Below are positions 50,486 to 60,800 of a DNA stretch of 64,000 nt, piece after piece. The DNA comes from Symbiodinium kawagutii. Taxonomy: Eukaryota > Sar > Dinophyceae > Suessiales > Symbiodiniaceae. Within the stretch, counting starts at the first letter, position 1, and every line of letters begins with the position of its first letter. The notes beneath the pieces were generated by a model. The model was given only the letters and a program-made list of their open reading frames with translations. It had not been told where the DNA came from and did no database searches. Location of the stretch: assembly GCA_009767595.1 (NCBI GenBank), contig VSDK01026441.1:1-64000 (forward strand), in the 5' to 3' direction. The position numbers and the translations under genes were made by a program.

Positions 50486-51077
50486 TTGTTCACAGCAAGC
50501 TATGGAACAAATTTGATCCGTCCGGAGCATCGTTGCCAATTGCATATTGAGTCACAAACCTTGGCCTGCGACATGGTGGCAGTTTGCGCCAAAGTGGCGG
50601 AAAGGAAACGCAAAGTGTTTTAATTAATTTTGGCAATTGCTTTTAGCCATGATTTGCAAATGTATTTTTGTGTTTTGGTCGGTGTTATGAAATGTTGATT
50701 TGCCTTACCGAACTCAATGGGCTTCCCCGAAGAGTCTTCGATCTCATTGAGTCACTCACTTGTGAAGGGGGGTGCGCCGTCTTAGCATTCGGGTGCCCAC
50801 CCCAAACCGCCCAAATTTTTACCTTTCACGGGTTTAGGGTTTTCTACCCCCCATCCCCCTATCAAGGGGGTGACTTATTTTCTTCCCTCCTGTGCAATAT
50901 TAGAGTTTTGCCGGGTTGAAAATAGATAGGTTGGAATACTTTGATGCGATCGAAAAACATCAATCATCAGGCAAACCGTCATCATTTTCATCATCATCTA
51001 TTGGTGATTGAATTCCTTATTTCAATTTTGCTGAGTTTGCCCTTTCCCTTCTTCTTGTCGTTTTGCTGAGTTTATCC

Positions 51078-51096
51078 ATCCTTTTTTTTGCACAGG
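51078..51096 (+). promoter_or_regulatory. Possible splice or trans-splice acceptor
   Basis: CCTTTTTTTTGCACAG ends at 51096, a strong pyrimidine tract plus AG about 290 bp before the first ATG of the recombinase-like ORF. Dinoflagellate mRNAs receive a spliced leader at such sites, so this may mark the 5' end of the mature message; it could equally be a cis intron end. Confidence 0.35.
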
Positions 51097-51385
51097 TCTG
51101 CAGCGCACTGCGCTTCATTTTTGACCTGTGTTCTGCCTTGCTTTGATCGCAGCGACATTTTGCTGGCGTGTACGGAGCTCAGACTTGGCATTCAGTTGTC
51201 TTCGTGGAGTGTTCCTACTCCGCCCTTAGCTCCCTGGCAAATTGTTGTTTTTCCTCCACCTGCTACGAGCTTCACACAACAACACGACCGTGTTGACGAC
51301 TCTGAAGCGGACTCGGGAGGATCATGAGCTGGACACAGATGACACAACAGATAGTGTAACTAGCAATGTTATAGGATCACACTTG

Positions 51386-52027
51386 ATGTCTTGTATGGCG
51401 ACTTCACAGCATGTTTTCTCCAACAACATGAAGATGCCTTGGGAGAGGACTTTTGCAGGACCTGTCGAACACTGCAAGAAACTTTTCAAATTGCCAGATC
51501 GGATGAGGGAATTGGAGCGACCTTCAGTTCAGACCTCAGAAAGCTGCAGTTCGAGTTCTCAACAAGTTGACAGTGATTCTGCATTTAAGAAAGCAAGTTT
51601 AAAACTGGTGAAATCATGCGATGAGAAGCTGTGGGAGACACGTTTGACTTATGAGAGGAAGGCCGCAGTGAGGAAGTGGGTGACCCTGATTGCTTCAGAA
51701 CCAGCGGCGTGGGACATTGCTTTGAAACATTTTTCACAGGGATCGATGACTTTTATCACTGGCACATTGTCAGAATCGATTAAGGATGCCCTGGCTAGCA
51801 AAGCTTCCAACACTCTCCATTCTCGTGTGAACCCACTGTTTCGCTTTGTGAAGTACTGCAAATCTTGCGGGATTGATCCACGGCCTGTTAATGAGGGTGC
51901 TGTGTATGCTTTCCTGAAGAGCGATGATTCATTTGCGCCGGCTTTTCCTCGAAGTTTCTTGATCTCACTCTCCTTTGCGAGGCACGTGCTGGGACTCAGA
52001 GGCGATGTGGATTCAGCATTGGAATGA
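51386..52027 (+). CDS. Tyrosine-recombinase-family N-terminal fragment (SAM-like domain), truncated
   Basis: The frame is open from 51230 to TGA at 52025-52027. The first ATG is at 51386; TTG codons lie upstream. The translated centre (DEKLWETRLTYERKAAVRKW, then EPAAWDIALKHF, KASNTLHSRVNPLFRFVKYC, FPRSFLISLSFARHVLGLRG) resembles the N-terminal core-binding region of the phage-integrase/DIRS-like family that I recall as abundant in Symbiodinium genomes. The catalytic half with R...H-x-x-R...Y is absent; the ORF stops where the family normally continues. Either a 3' exon is spliced on, or this is a decayed copy. A pyrimidine-rich acceptor (51078-51096) lies upstream. The family assignment is from memory of motifs, not a search. 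Confidence 0.55.
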   Translation: MSCMATSQHVFSNNMKMPWERTFAGPVEHCKKLFKLPDRMRELERPSVQTSESCSSSSQQVDSDSAFKKASLKLVKSCDEKLWETRLTYERKAAVRKWVTLIASEPAAWDIALKHFSQGSMTFITGTLSESIKDALASKASNTLHSRVNPLFRFVKYCKSCGIDPRPVNEGAVYAFLKSDDSFAPAFPRSFLISLSFARHVLGLRGDVDSALE

Positions 52028-52299
52028 ATAGATTTTAAATCATGTGAGTTGCGTGGGTTTTGAAATTTTTATTTTTCTTTGACGACATGTTCAAAAAGAG
52101 TTGAATGCACCTTGATGAACCTTCTACTCTTTCCTACTCTCCTTGAATCCTTGGAACCTTCTATATGTTGTATATGTCTGGATCTCGATAAGGGGGACTT
52201 TATATAATGTTTGCGTTACAGTGTAACTATATAGAATCTTGACTTGGATGTTGTACACTCAAATGTTTGGGTTCGAGTTGGGAACACGTGGAAATATAA

Positions 52300-52770
52300 G
52301 GATCAAGAACGGAAAAATAAGGAGATCGAAGACGATCAGATGCCGTCCTAGTCGTAACCACAAACCATGCCAACTATAGATCGGAGGTCGTTACTTGCAT
52401 GACTCTTTCAGCATTTTTTGGGAAACCAAAGTCTTTGGGTCACGAGAAAGGGTGCGGTCGCAAGACTGCAACTTCAATCAATTGACGGAAGAGCGCCACC
52501 AGGCCTGGATCAGGATCCTGCGGCTTCATTTGACACAACACGGGGAAACTTACCAGGTTGTTTTCATGGATCAAGAACGAAAATTAGGGGATCGAAGACG
52601 ATCAGATGCCGTCCTAGTCTGAAACACAAACCATGCCAACTAGAGATTGGAGGTCGTTACTTGCATGACTCTTTCAGCGCCTTCTGCGAAATCCGGGGGG
52701 AGTATGGTCGCAAGACTGAAACTTCAATGAGTCGACGGAAGGGCGCCGCCAGGCGTGGAGCCTGCGGCTT
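52300..52770 (+). repeat. Two direct copies of a ~200-227 bp unit (267-bp period)
   Basis: 52300-52526 and 52568-52770 share GATCAAGAACG, GATCGAAGACGATCAGATGC, GTTACTTGCATGACTC, GGTCGCAAGACTG, ACTTCAAT and CCTGCGGCTT in the same order and spacing. Differences are scattered substitutions and short indels. I see no coding function in either copy. Confidence 0.8.
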
Positions 52771-52859
52771 AAGAGATAGATATACAGATAGTGTAAGAGA
52801 AGGTTGGATAAATAAATGGATAGGCGCAAAGATAAACGCGTGGATCCATTGGCGTGGAT

Positions 52860-53535
52860 TTGTTTTTATTTTAAACTATATCATATTAGATTTTTAATAT
52901 CAAATGACTTATTTTGTGTTATATTACAATATTTTATGTTTTTTGATATTATATCATATCGTTTGATATTGAATTCTATCATATCATTCTATATCATATT
53001 ATATTACATTCTATTCTATTATGTTATACTATATTGAATTGTATTTTTAAAATATCAAATTCTTTTGAATTGTATCGTATATTATTATATCAAAGTATAC
53101 TATTTATTTCATTTTATTTCTAATTGTTTTATAAGATATGACATGATATGATATTATGTTATATTAATTTACATCATATTTTAATAAATTATTTAGGATA
53201 CTATTGTATTATAATATATTATACTATATTAAATTGAATTACATTATATATTCTATTGTATTATCATACTATGCTATTTGCAATTATATTCAAATATATT
53301 TTACTATATTATGTTATTTTATATTGTATTGTATTGTATTATAGTACTTTTTGTATTGTTTTGTACTATATTAACTTATGTGTTATTTTATTTGTTTTAT
53401 ATTTTATTACATTGAATTATATTACATTGTATTATATTGTTTTATTTTATTGTAATATTTTACTTTACAGCATTGTATTGCTTTTTATGATAGGATATGA
53501 TATGATATGATATGATATTGTCTTCAAAAGTACAT
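52860..53535 (+). repeat. AT-rich degenerate tract, right of recombinase island
   Basis: About 680 bp of degenerate ATATTATATC/TGTATTATAT-type sequence. It shares near-identical stretches with 50080-50485, so the intervening GC-richer 2.4 kb sits between direct AT-rich repeats. Confidence 0.75.
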
Positions 53536-53574
53536 TCCATTACTTTACATTACATTACATTAGATTACATTACA

Positions 53575-54030
53575 CTAATGAATACATACATACATACATA
53601 CATGCATACATACATACATACATACATACATACATACATACTTACATACATACATACATACATACATACGTACATACGTAGATTTATTCGAAATAAAAGC
53701 AATTTTGTCAGCGCAATGCGGGTACACAAAATGAGCCACGGTCAGAATAGTTGTAATTGAATTAATGATTGAGGGGTCAAAAGTGTTGTACAACATCCAG
53801 AAAGGATTGGAAAAGCATGGGAAACAATATGGCCCAAAAAAAAGATAAGCAGCGAAATCCCATGTCATGGTGTCACATGCTTGTCTGCCAGCGGAGCAGT
53901 GAGACATCAGGTTATGCACGTGGTAGCCCATAGTTGTGACCAACGAGTTGGTTTTCGAAGAGCGCGTGCGCATGAGTGGGTCGAAAATCGGAAAGTTCCT
54001 GTGGAGCATTGAGAAAGCACGTTCCTTCAC
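53575..54030 (-). CDS. Unrecognised ORF ending in a TATG microsatellite; repeated at 20.7 kb
   Basis: The C-terminal part reads HFVYPHCADKIAFISNKS and then runs into the (TATG)n microsatellite. A minus-strand segment at 20665-20710 reads HLVDPHCAHDVSFISKN in the same position relative to its own (TATG)n tail. Two copies conserved at peptide level with the same type of tail suggest a retroposed or transposon-derived coding fragment. I do not recognise the family. The upstream part contains several cysteines and a F/Y-rich stretch. The ORF start is uncertain, and 53912-54157 is open in another minus-strand frame, so a frameshift is possible. Confidence 0.35.
   Translation of the reverse strand: MKERAFSMLHRNFPIFDPLMRTRSSKTNSLVTTMGYHVHNLMSHCSAGRQACDTMTWDFAAYLFFGPYCFPCFSNPFWMLYNTFDPSIINSITTILTVAHFVYPHCADKIAFISNKSTYVRMYVCMYVCKYVCMYVCMYVCMHVCMYVCIH
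53581..53682 (+). repeat. CATA microsatellite
   Basis: About 25 ACAT units with single GCAT, CTTA and GTAC variants; the tail of the copy at 53690. Confidence 0.93.
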
Positions 54031-54641
54031 CAGAGCTGCCAGTTAAAACTAAGATTTGTTTGAAAGTCTTGCAACCAACACAAAGATCACCTGCAGCCAG
54101 AGGCTTCCTGGGTGGGGTTTTGTATTTCTTTACTTGTGGTTTTTCAGTATGTGGCATTTTTTCAAAAAATTATCCACAAAAAAACGATCATCAGAACGAT
54201 AATCAAATGTTTACAAAACATGCTTCGGAAAGGGAATTAGTCCAATATACATTGCATCAAACAAGCAGTGGCTTCATATCTTGGAGCGTGCCCCAGTCGA
54301 GCGCTGACAAAAGGGCGTGCGCAAGAGAAAAGGAGCACAAAAGGCATATCCTTGTGCAGAGACAAGAGAAGCACAAGGACGCGGATGTTGCACCTGACAA
54401 CCAAGGTTCTAGTAATTCTGGTCTAAGTTCAAGTTTCAGTGAAACAAGCGCAGATGAAGGCAGCAGCAGTGGAAGCAATGGAAAGGTTGGGTTGAACTAT
54501 ATTACAGCTTACTATAATATAGATATGGTACCATCATTCATGAATTACTGCATGACCAGGAAACATTGTAAAACGATTTGGACCCTCCAAAACAACGATA
54601 ACCTCTGGTGTTTTGTACTAAGGCGGTACAAAGGATTTTGA
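53976..54641 (+). CDS. Unrecognised 221-codon ORF, Ser-rich C-terminal half
   Basis: The second half (around 54283-54490) encodes a charged stretch (ACAREKEHKRHILVQRQEKH) followed by a Ser/Gly/Glu-rich low-complexity run, which looks more like real disordered protein than chance. The first half overlaps minus-strand ORFs that read equally well, so the two strands compete there. No domain recognised. Confidence 0.25.
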   Translation: MGRKSESSCGALRKHVPSPELPVKTKICLKVLQPTQRSPAARGFLGGVLYFFTCGFSVCGIFSKNYPQKNDHQNDNQMFTKHASERELVQYTLHQTSSGFISWSVPQSSADKRACAREKEHKRHILVQRQEKHKDADVAPDNQGSSNSGLSSSFSETSADEGSSSGSNGKVGLNYITAYYNIDMVPSFMNYCMTRKHCKTIWTLQNNDNLWCFVLRRYKGF

Positions 54642-54649
54642 CGGGACCT

Positions 54650-54715
54650 CAAATGGTTCGACATGTCAGTAGTGAAAACAAAACACCCAGCATGTTGATT
54701 ATTGTGTTTTACGTT
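54650..54715 (-). repeat. Third partial copy of the TATG-tailed repeat (5' part only)
   Basis: AAATGGTTCGACATGTCAGT, AGTGAAAAC, then GATTATTGTGTTTTAC on the plus strand match 20710-20765 almost exactly, apart from a short insertion. The PHCA-coding part is not preserved here. It lies about 0.9 kb right of the copy at 53690. Confidence 0.6.
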
Positions 54716-55602
54716 TGTGTCTTTTTGTATTTACGCATCTGCATGTAGACTTATTTTTGTATACACACATTTGCATCGATACCTGTAAATGCATTAGATA
54801 TACATATGTGCATATGTAAATGTCTTTGTATATATCTGTTTATATATATTGGTATTGTTGTGTCTGTTTTCAAATTTAGATATACACGTACAAAGACCAG
54901 TATAGTTACTTGGACATATAGGTGAAAAAAATATATTGTTTTTTCATGTGAATATATTTATATACATATATATATTTTTTTTTTCAATAACATTCGTATA
55001 TGAAGAGCTTCCTTTCTGGAGGAATCCACAAACTAGCAAGACTTTCATGTTTGACTGCGAACCTTACTCCCGAGACATACCTCGAGCAAACATGCAGAGC
55101 ACGAGCCCTGATTTTGAGAAGCACACATATGTATATGCATGTGCGCGTGTGCACTCATAAATCTCGCCAAGGGTATGTTCATAAGTTTTTCCATACGTTG
55201 GAAGACAGCAAACGGTTTTGACCATATAAGTAAACGCTTCCATTTTTTCATGTGCGTTTTTACTATCAGCAAAAAATTGGCGAAAAGTTGTCCATACCCA
55301 GTGGAAAGATACCTGCCACTTTGCCTGCAGTACTCATTTGTTTCTGCATTTTTTGCCCAATCCGGTGTGGAAAAATATTGACGCCATTGCCCTTCGAATG
55401 TTTTTTGAACAAAAGCTTCGACCTGTTTCTGAGTTTAACGGCTGTGTCCGAGACTCCAACATGTCGAGATTCGATCGTGTTCCAAGGGTTTGTACTCCTA
55501 CCTTGACACACAGTTGACTCTGAATTCCCGGGATAATTATGCCCCACGATGGTTCCATTTCTGGTTGCCCGCGAAATTCCATGAACATGGTTAAGTATAC
55601 AT

Positions 55603-55712
55603 ATCTATATAGTCTATATATGTATTAATATGTATATATATATATATACATTGTTGTGAGTGATTTGTTTCACGTATATAAATCTATATACATATATATG
55701 TATGTTTGTATA
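55603..55712 (+). repeat. TA-rich microsatellite
   Basis: ATATAT/TGTATA repeats interrupted by a unique stretch at 55652-55672. Confidence 0.8.
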
Positions 55713-56339
55713 TGATTGTAGGGAATTATAGAGTCAGGCAGATATTTGTCAATTTCTATCTATGGACGCCCGGACAGCTGAACTGCGGGACAGGAAAAGC
55801 TGTTGCGATCCTGGCAAAGACTTGTCACTCGCTTGCAACTTCTCCGTGCGGAGCTGTGTGACCTCATTGAGTTGCGATGCTACCGATTCAAGGAGGATAT
55901 GGGTCAATATTAATAAACCAAATCATGAGGGATATTCACCAACAATTACAGGGGAAATTACGGATAATGATGGGGAACCTGGGTACAGGGCTTTGACCCA
56001 TAGCCAAGAAACAAACCAGTACAGAAAGATCATACCGAAAGCATAGGATGAAAGTGAATATGGTTCAAGGATGGAAAGTAATGATCAATAGCAGGAAAGA
56101 ATGAAATTCCCTGTTATGTTTGTACAGGTTCCATTCTAGCCTTGGGATATGAACCCATGATCAAACATGTGAAATTCGCATATGCACCTACCCTGCTGAG
56201 GGTTCTATCTTGCCGAGCTCTTTGGACATGAGATGGGACTTCTGGCAGCTTGGCAAAATGTCCAGGGTCAAGTAGTGACCTACAATAGTATATAGGCTAA
56301 GGGTGTACTCCAGAACATTTTTCAATAAGCCAAGCGGGA

Positions 56340-56600
56340 GTCAACTGAAACAAAAGTGGAAGACAAATGAAAGAGAATTGGGAGACAAATAGAAAACAAG
56401 TCTGGCATCATGCGTCCCAGGGCACCAGCAAGTGGGAGACAAGTGGAAGGCGAATGCGAGACAAAGGGGAGAGAAATGGGAGTCAAATGGAAGACAAGTT
56501 TCGTATCATGCAGTCCAAGGCAGAGACAAAGGGGAGACAAGTCTGGCATCATGCGTTCCAAGCCATCAGCAAGTGTAACGCAAGTCCAGAGACAGAGGCA
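56340..56600 (+). repeat. Degenerate GGGAGACAAGTGG repeats
   Basis: GAGACAAGT- and GAAGACAAG-like words recur every 10-20 bp. A longer unit (CAAGTCTGGCATCATGCGT, then CCA, then CAGCAAGTG) appears at 56397 and 56539. Confidence 0.65.
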
Positions 56601-57480
56601 AAATTGTTCCAAGCATGCACTATGCACCCATTTCAAAGGAGTAAGAACCGCACACAAGTAGACCTGTTTGTGGGAAAACATTGGATCCTACCTTTTCTGG
56701 TCTTTTATGTGTGCTTTTGGGGGGCTGTTAATTGTAGTATATAATTGAAAAGTAGCTGTCAACAGCCCCAAATCAAAATTCGGCCCTCAGTTCTGAACAC
56801 CTATCGTTGCGGGATGGTTCTATTTGTGTCCAAGGACAATTACATGTTTTCTCAGTCAGTTAAGACTTTGAGACAACCAAAATGTTGTTCATTCGCTTTT
56901 CCACTTTGTTATTATCATATATTATCATAAAGTTTCGACAGGGAATGTTTGACAATATTGTAATGGGAGCTTAACGATGAATTTCATGGATTTTAGATGG
57001 AAAGACTTGTTTTATTGTTGGGATTTCAAATTTATTGTTGGGGAAGGTTTCGATCTGAAATCATTGGCAATATTTCAAGTGGAATTTAGGGAAAATGACT
57101 TTGAAAGCACTGTTTTGGCAATTTTGTTTCAATTTCCTCCTATTGCAGCCTATACCCGGTAGTGATAGAAACTACACATGGTGTTTATTTTGTGGGGAAG
57201 GAGCGTTGAATGATAAAGGGAGAGGGTTACATTTAAATCATACTATTGTTTGTTATGTTATTATGAAGGGATGATATTACTATACTGCCTATGATGCATG
57301 AGCATGACTGGAACATCTTTGTGGTTTGCTGGATTCGCGAAAATCATTGAGAAATAATTGTCGCCTTGCTGTCATAGTAGTGTCATGGCACCGCCCAAAA
57401 GAACGGAAAGATTGAATACTGTACCTGGCTATGCTGCACATCCTCAGCCGCCTTCTCACAACCACAAGGATGACGAGACA

Positions 57481-57598
57481 GAGATCGTTGGCACAACGCC
57501 CTGCAAAACATGGAGATTCTGCCGACGATGTTCGAACTTGAAATCTCATATATACAGACTGTGGATCTCAGCCGCCGAAATGAGTTACTCGGCCAGGT
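57481..57598 (+). CDS. Possible exon with clear donor
   Basis: After GAGACAG the frame reads DRWHNALQNMEILPTMFELE and ISYIQTVDLSRRNELLGQ, ending at CAG/GTAACT, a good donor consensus. The alternative plus frame (57358-57600) is C/P/H-rich and lacks a donor. No family recognised; it would be an internal exon of a spliced gene. Confidence 0.38.
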
Positions 57599-57845
57599 AA
57601 CTCACAATAGGTCCACGTTCATCTTCTATTCATGTTGATGCGCTCGTTGCTAAGGTGGAGATGGAAGTGGTGGTCATTGTTTTGGTCGTTTTCTTTGTTG
57701 TTGTTCTTCTTGTGGATGGTATTTTTGCCGAGCAAAGATTTGCATGAATTTGCGAGATCTGCCCTTTGATTTCCCATTGAAGTGGATATGGACTGAGACC
57801 ATTCTTCTCTCACTGTTGTTGACTACATAAGTCTGTGGGTTTGGC

Positions 57846-58190
57846 CTACTTTCCCAACGCTTCTGGGATACCCACAAGTAAATTGTTGGCTGAAACTGAA
57901 ACACCTAGCTTAGTAGGGGGATGTGTTTCAAATGATGCTGTGATGACAGATCGGAATGCACTTAATTTGGCCTGCACAAAGTTCACAGGAGGCCAACGTT
58001 TTTCATAGGGCATCGTTTTCCAACACAGTGTTGTAAGTTCTGTGTGTGTGACTGACAAAATAGCGGCGTGCAAAGGCATGAGAGGGGGCTGCCATGCAGC
58101 CTTACAGGAGGGGTAGCTGTTTGAAGAATCATCCAGCAAAAACTTGCACAAAGGGAGCATTGTATAGACCCACAATTGCCAGCCATTCAT
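57846..58190 (-). CDS. Unrecognised 114-codon ORF
   Basis: The second half reads VNFVQAKLSAFRSVITASFE and PTKLGVSVSANNLLVGIPEA to TAG, with ordinary composition; the first half is C/P/L-rich. No domain recognised; it may be a terminal exon. Confidence 0.28.
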   Translation of the reverse strand: MNGWQLWVYTMLPLCKFLLDDSSNSYPSCKAAWQPPLMPLHAAILSVTHTELTTLCWKTMPYEKRWPPVNFVQAKLSAFRSVITASFETHPPTKLGVSVSANNLLVGIPEALGK

Positions 58191-59229
58191 CGCATTTGGT
58201 TACTATGCCATCACAGCGGTCGCTCAAAATACTACAAGTAGATTAGAGTCCCCTGATTTTAACTAGTAATGATGACAATAATTGGTAATACATTCGTTGG
58301 GGGGTCATATGAGCATCGTTTGAAACTGTTCTGGCCAAATCACCTTGAAGTGGTGAAAAAGCTGCATTATAAATTTAATGACACCTTCTCCGTTTTTCCT
58401 CCTTATCGTTTTACAGGAGAAAGTGCATGCAACACTATACCACAGAAAACCACACAAGAAACACGAGAAACGCTGCGGCCTGCTAAAGAAATCTCTGTTT
58501 GCGCTTGCAGTACTTTGTGTCTACATGCTATTTCATGGTGTGAGTGTTCCGATCCTTCTTTCCCAGTGTTGAACAATGAAAGCAGTCATATTGCTGAGAA
58601 TCCGTAGAACTATACAATTTGGCAGTGATGTGCAAAGTCTATCAAGGATAAGTGTTCCCTGTCGTTTTGGTTATTGTTTTGTTATGGTATTGGACCCGTA
58701 TGCTCCGCGCATGGTCATGAATCTAGCCTCAAGCCACATCTGAAACGCTGTTGGCATAAATTCAAGCAATGATGTGACTGTTATCCCTTTTTCCCTCCTT
58801 ACGTTTTACAGTGAATGGAAGCAGGTTTGATCAAGTGGTGCGTGTCCTTACTAAATCTAATCGATGGGTTTGTGAACTTCCTGGAGTTGGATCCGAGTTG
58901 AAGTTTGTTTCACTGGCTGATTTTCTTTCACCGTTTTGCTTTCCTCCTTCTCAGACTGGCAGTTGCTTCCCTAACAGTTTTCTGAATTTCCTACCCCTGC
59001 ACGTTGTTGGTGATCGAAGGAAGTTTAGAAGTCTAACTTCCGACAATATGGACAACTCAGCTAGGGCAGATCGCCTGAGCAGATGTGTGAAAGAAGAGAT
59101 GTGTGAAAGATGAGATGTGCGAAAGATGAGAATGCGAGCGCGCCAAAATGTTAGGAAAGTCGCGAAATGCTGTGTTTTGCAAGGTTTTGTGCTTCATGAG
59201 CTTCCAGAAGGGTACCTCGCTAAAGCGGC
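58191..59229. other. No firm gene
   Basis: Weak plus ORFs at 58269-58607 and 58811-59113. Each follows a CCTCCTTA(T/C)GTTTTACAG acceptor-like sequence (near 58400-58419 and 58796-58812), so small exons are possible. Confidence 0.45.
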
Positions 59230-60240
59230 GGGTGCGGAGCACTGTGGCGGAAGGTGTGTGCAAAAATGGTTAAAAAACCTAGGCGCGAAGCACATTTGGA
59301 AGTCAAAATCGTAAAAACATGTCAGCTCCGGAGCACTTTTGGAAGTTGCAACTTGCAAAATCGTGAAAAAACCTAGGCGCGAAGCACATTTGGAAGTCAA
59401 AATCGCAAAAACATGTCAGCTCCGGAGCACTTTTGGAAGTTGCAACTTGCAAAATCGTGAAAAAACCTGGGCGCGAAGCACATTTGGAAGTCAAAATCGT
59501 AAAAACATGTCAGCTTCGGAGCACTTTTGGAAGTTGCAACTCGCAAAATCGTGAAAAAACCGAGGGGCCGAGCACATTTGGAAGTCAAAATCGTAAAAAC
59601 ATGTCAGCCTCGGAGCACTTTTGGAAGTTGCAACTTGGAAAATCGTCAAAAAACCTAGGCGCGAAGCACATTTGGAAGTCAAAATCGTAAAAACACTACA
59701 TGTTCGGAGCACTTTTGATGACTCATGATTCTCAAAACTGGAACGCTGCCTGCGCGCGAAGCAAATTTTTAAGATAAAATCTTGTACCAAAATAAAAACT
59801 GCAATTTTACTAGCGTTTCGGGCCACTTTTCGGAGATGTCATATGATCATGAAAATTGGCACGCCGCCTGCGCGCGAAGCACATTCTCACGTCCGAAGTC
59901 GCAAAAACTCGTGGTTTTTAACAAGTTTTGAAAGTTGCATGTCCGAAAAAGTGCACGCGGCCAGGGCGAGAAGCACATTTTGAAGCAAATGTGTCAAAAC
60001 ACAGCACGTTTTGACACTTTTTGAACACAGGAGACAAAAGTAGGAAAACACTTGCGTTTCGCGTCACTTTTCGTGATTTATGTGGCCAAAATGTGCACAA
60101 CGCTTGCGCGCCAAGCACATTTGCAGGTCAAAAGTAGCAAAACACTTGATGATCGGAACACCTTTGCAAGGTCCAATTATCAAAAGTGGCCAAACACCTA
60201 GATGCAAAACACTTCATGATCGAAGCACATTTGGAAGGTA
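59230..60240 (+). repeat. 94-bp minisatellite with decaying flank
   Basis: GCGAAGCACATTTGGAAGTC recurs at 59285, 59379, 59473, (59567, altered) and 59661, an exact 94-bp period. Each unit also has CATGTCAGC, GGAGCACTTTTGGAAGTTGC and CGTGAAAAAACC. From 59700 to 60240 further GCGAAGCACATTT-like units continue at lower identity. Because 94 is not divisible by three and the units have few stops, short ORFs appear in several frames on both strands; I regard these as artefacts. Confidence 0.92.
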
Positions 60241-60244
60241 AATG

Positions 60245-60730
60245 AATAGATAGACGAAAGATGGCTAGACAAAGAGGTAGCCAGATAGATCGACAAGTCG
60301 ATAGTCAGATCGATGGGTGGCTAGATGGATAGTCAGATACATAGTATCGATGCATAGATGGATAGATAGATAGATAGATGGATAGATAGATAGATAGATA
60401 GAATAGCTAGAATAGATATTTAGAACAGACAGACAATTGGATAGCCAGATGGCTAGATGGGTCGATAGACAGACAGATAGATAGACGAAACGATAGTCAG
60501 ATAGATAAGTAGATAGATAGTCAGGTAGATAGACAGAAAGAGAGACAGATGGACACATAGATGATCAGACAAATAATTCGGTAGATAGATAGACAGATAG
60601 ATAGGCAGATAGATAAATAGATAGATGGACAGGTAGATAGATAGATACATAGACAGAAAGATGACGAGATAGATAGTGAGGTAGATAGAAAGACAAGTAC
60701 ATAGGCAGATAGATAAACGAATAGATCATC

Positions 60731-60765
<35 letters not shown>

Positions 60766-60800
60766 AAGAAAACTGATCCACTGATAGAAAGATAGCTAGA
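60245..60800 (+). repeat. GATA/CAGA microsatellite tract
   Basis: About 550 bp of (GATA)n with interspersed CAGA and short interruptions, following the 94-bp array. Minus-strand ORFs here encode only Y/L/S/I monotony. Confidence 0.93.

Larger units (their letters stand above)
54716..57480. other. No firm gene
   Basis: TA-rich patches at 54830-54990 and 55603-55712, overlapping weak ORFs of both strands at 54936-55588, a plus ORF at 55762-56046 without domain, and the GAGACAAG repeat region. Confidence 0.5.

Noticed and set aside
53700..54655. A ~0.9-kb insertion with AAATG duplication splitting the repeat copy at 20.7 kb
   Set aside because: Sequence right of 53737 still resembles the repeat, so two adjacent diverged copies explain the pattern better than one split copy.
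56128..56210. tRNA-like T-arm (TGGGTTCATATCCCA) on the minus strand
   Set aside because: The stem-loop resembles a T-arm, but I cannot pair an acceptor stem, D-arm and anticodon arm at the right distances. A tRNA-derived SINE remnant is possible but unsupported.
59194..59826. Overlapping ORFs (MTSKCASR type) on both strands of the 94-bp array
   Set aside because: The period is not a multiple of three and the same peptide recurs in shifted frames; repeat artefacts.
60265..60781. Minus-strand ORFs of up to 97 codons
   Set aside because: Translations of the GATA/CAGA tract (Y/L/S/I runs).
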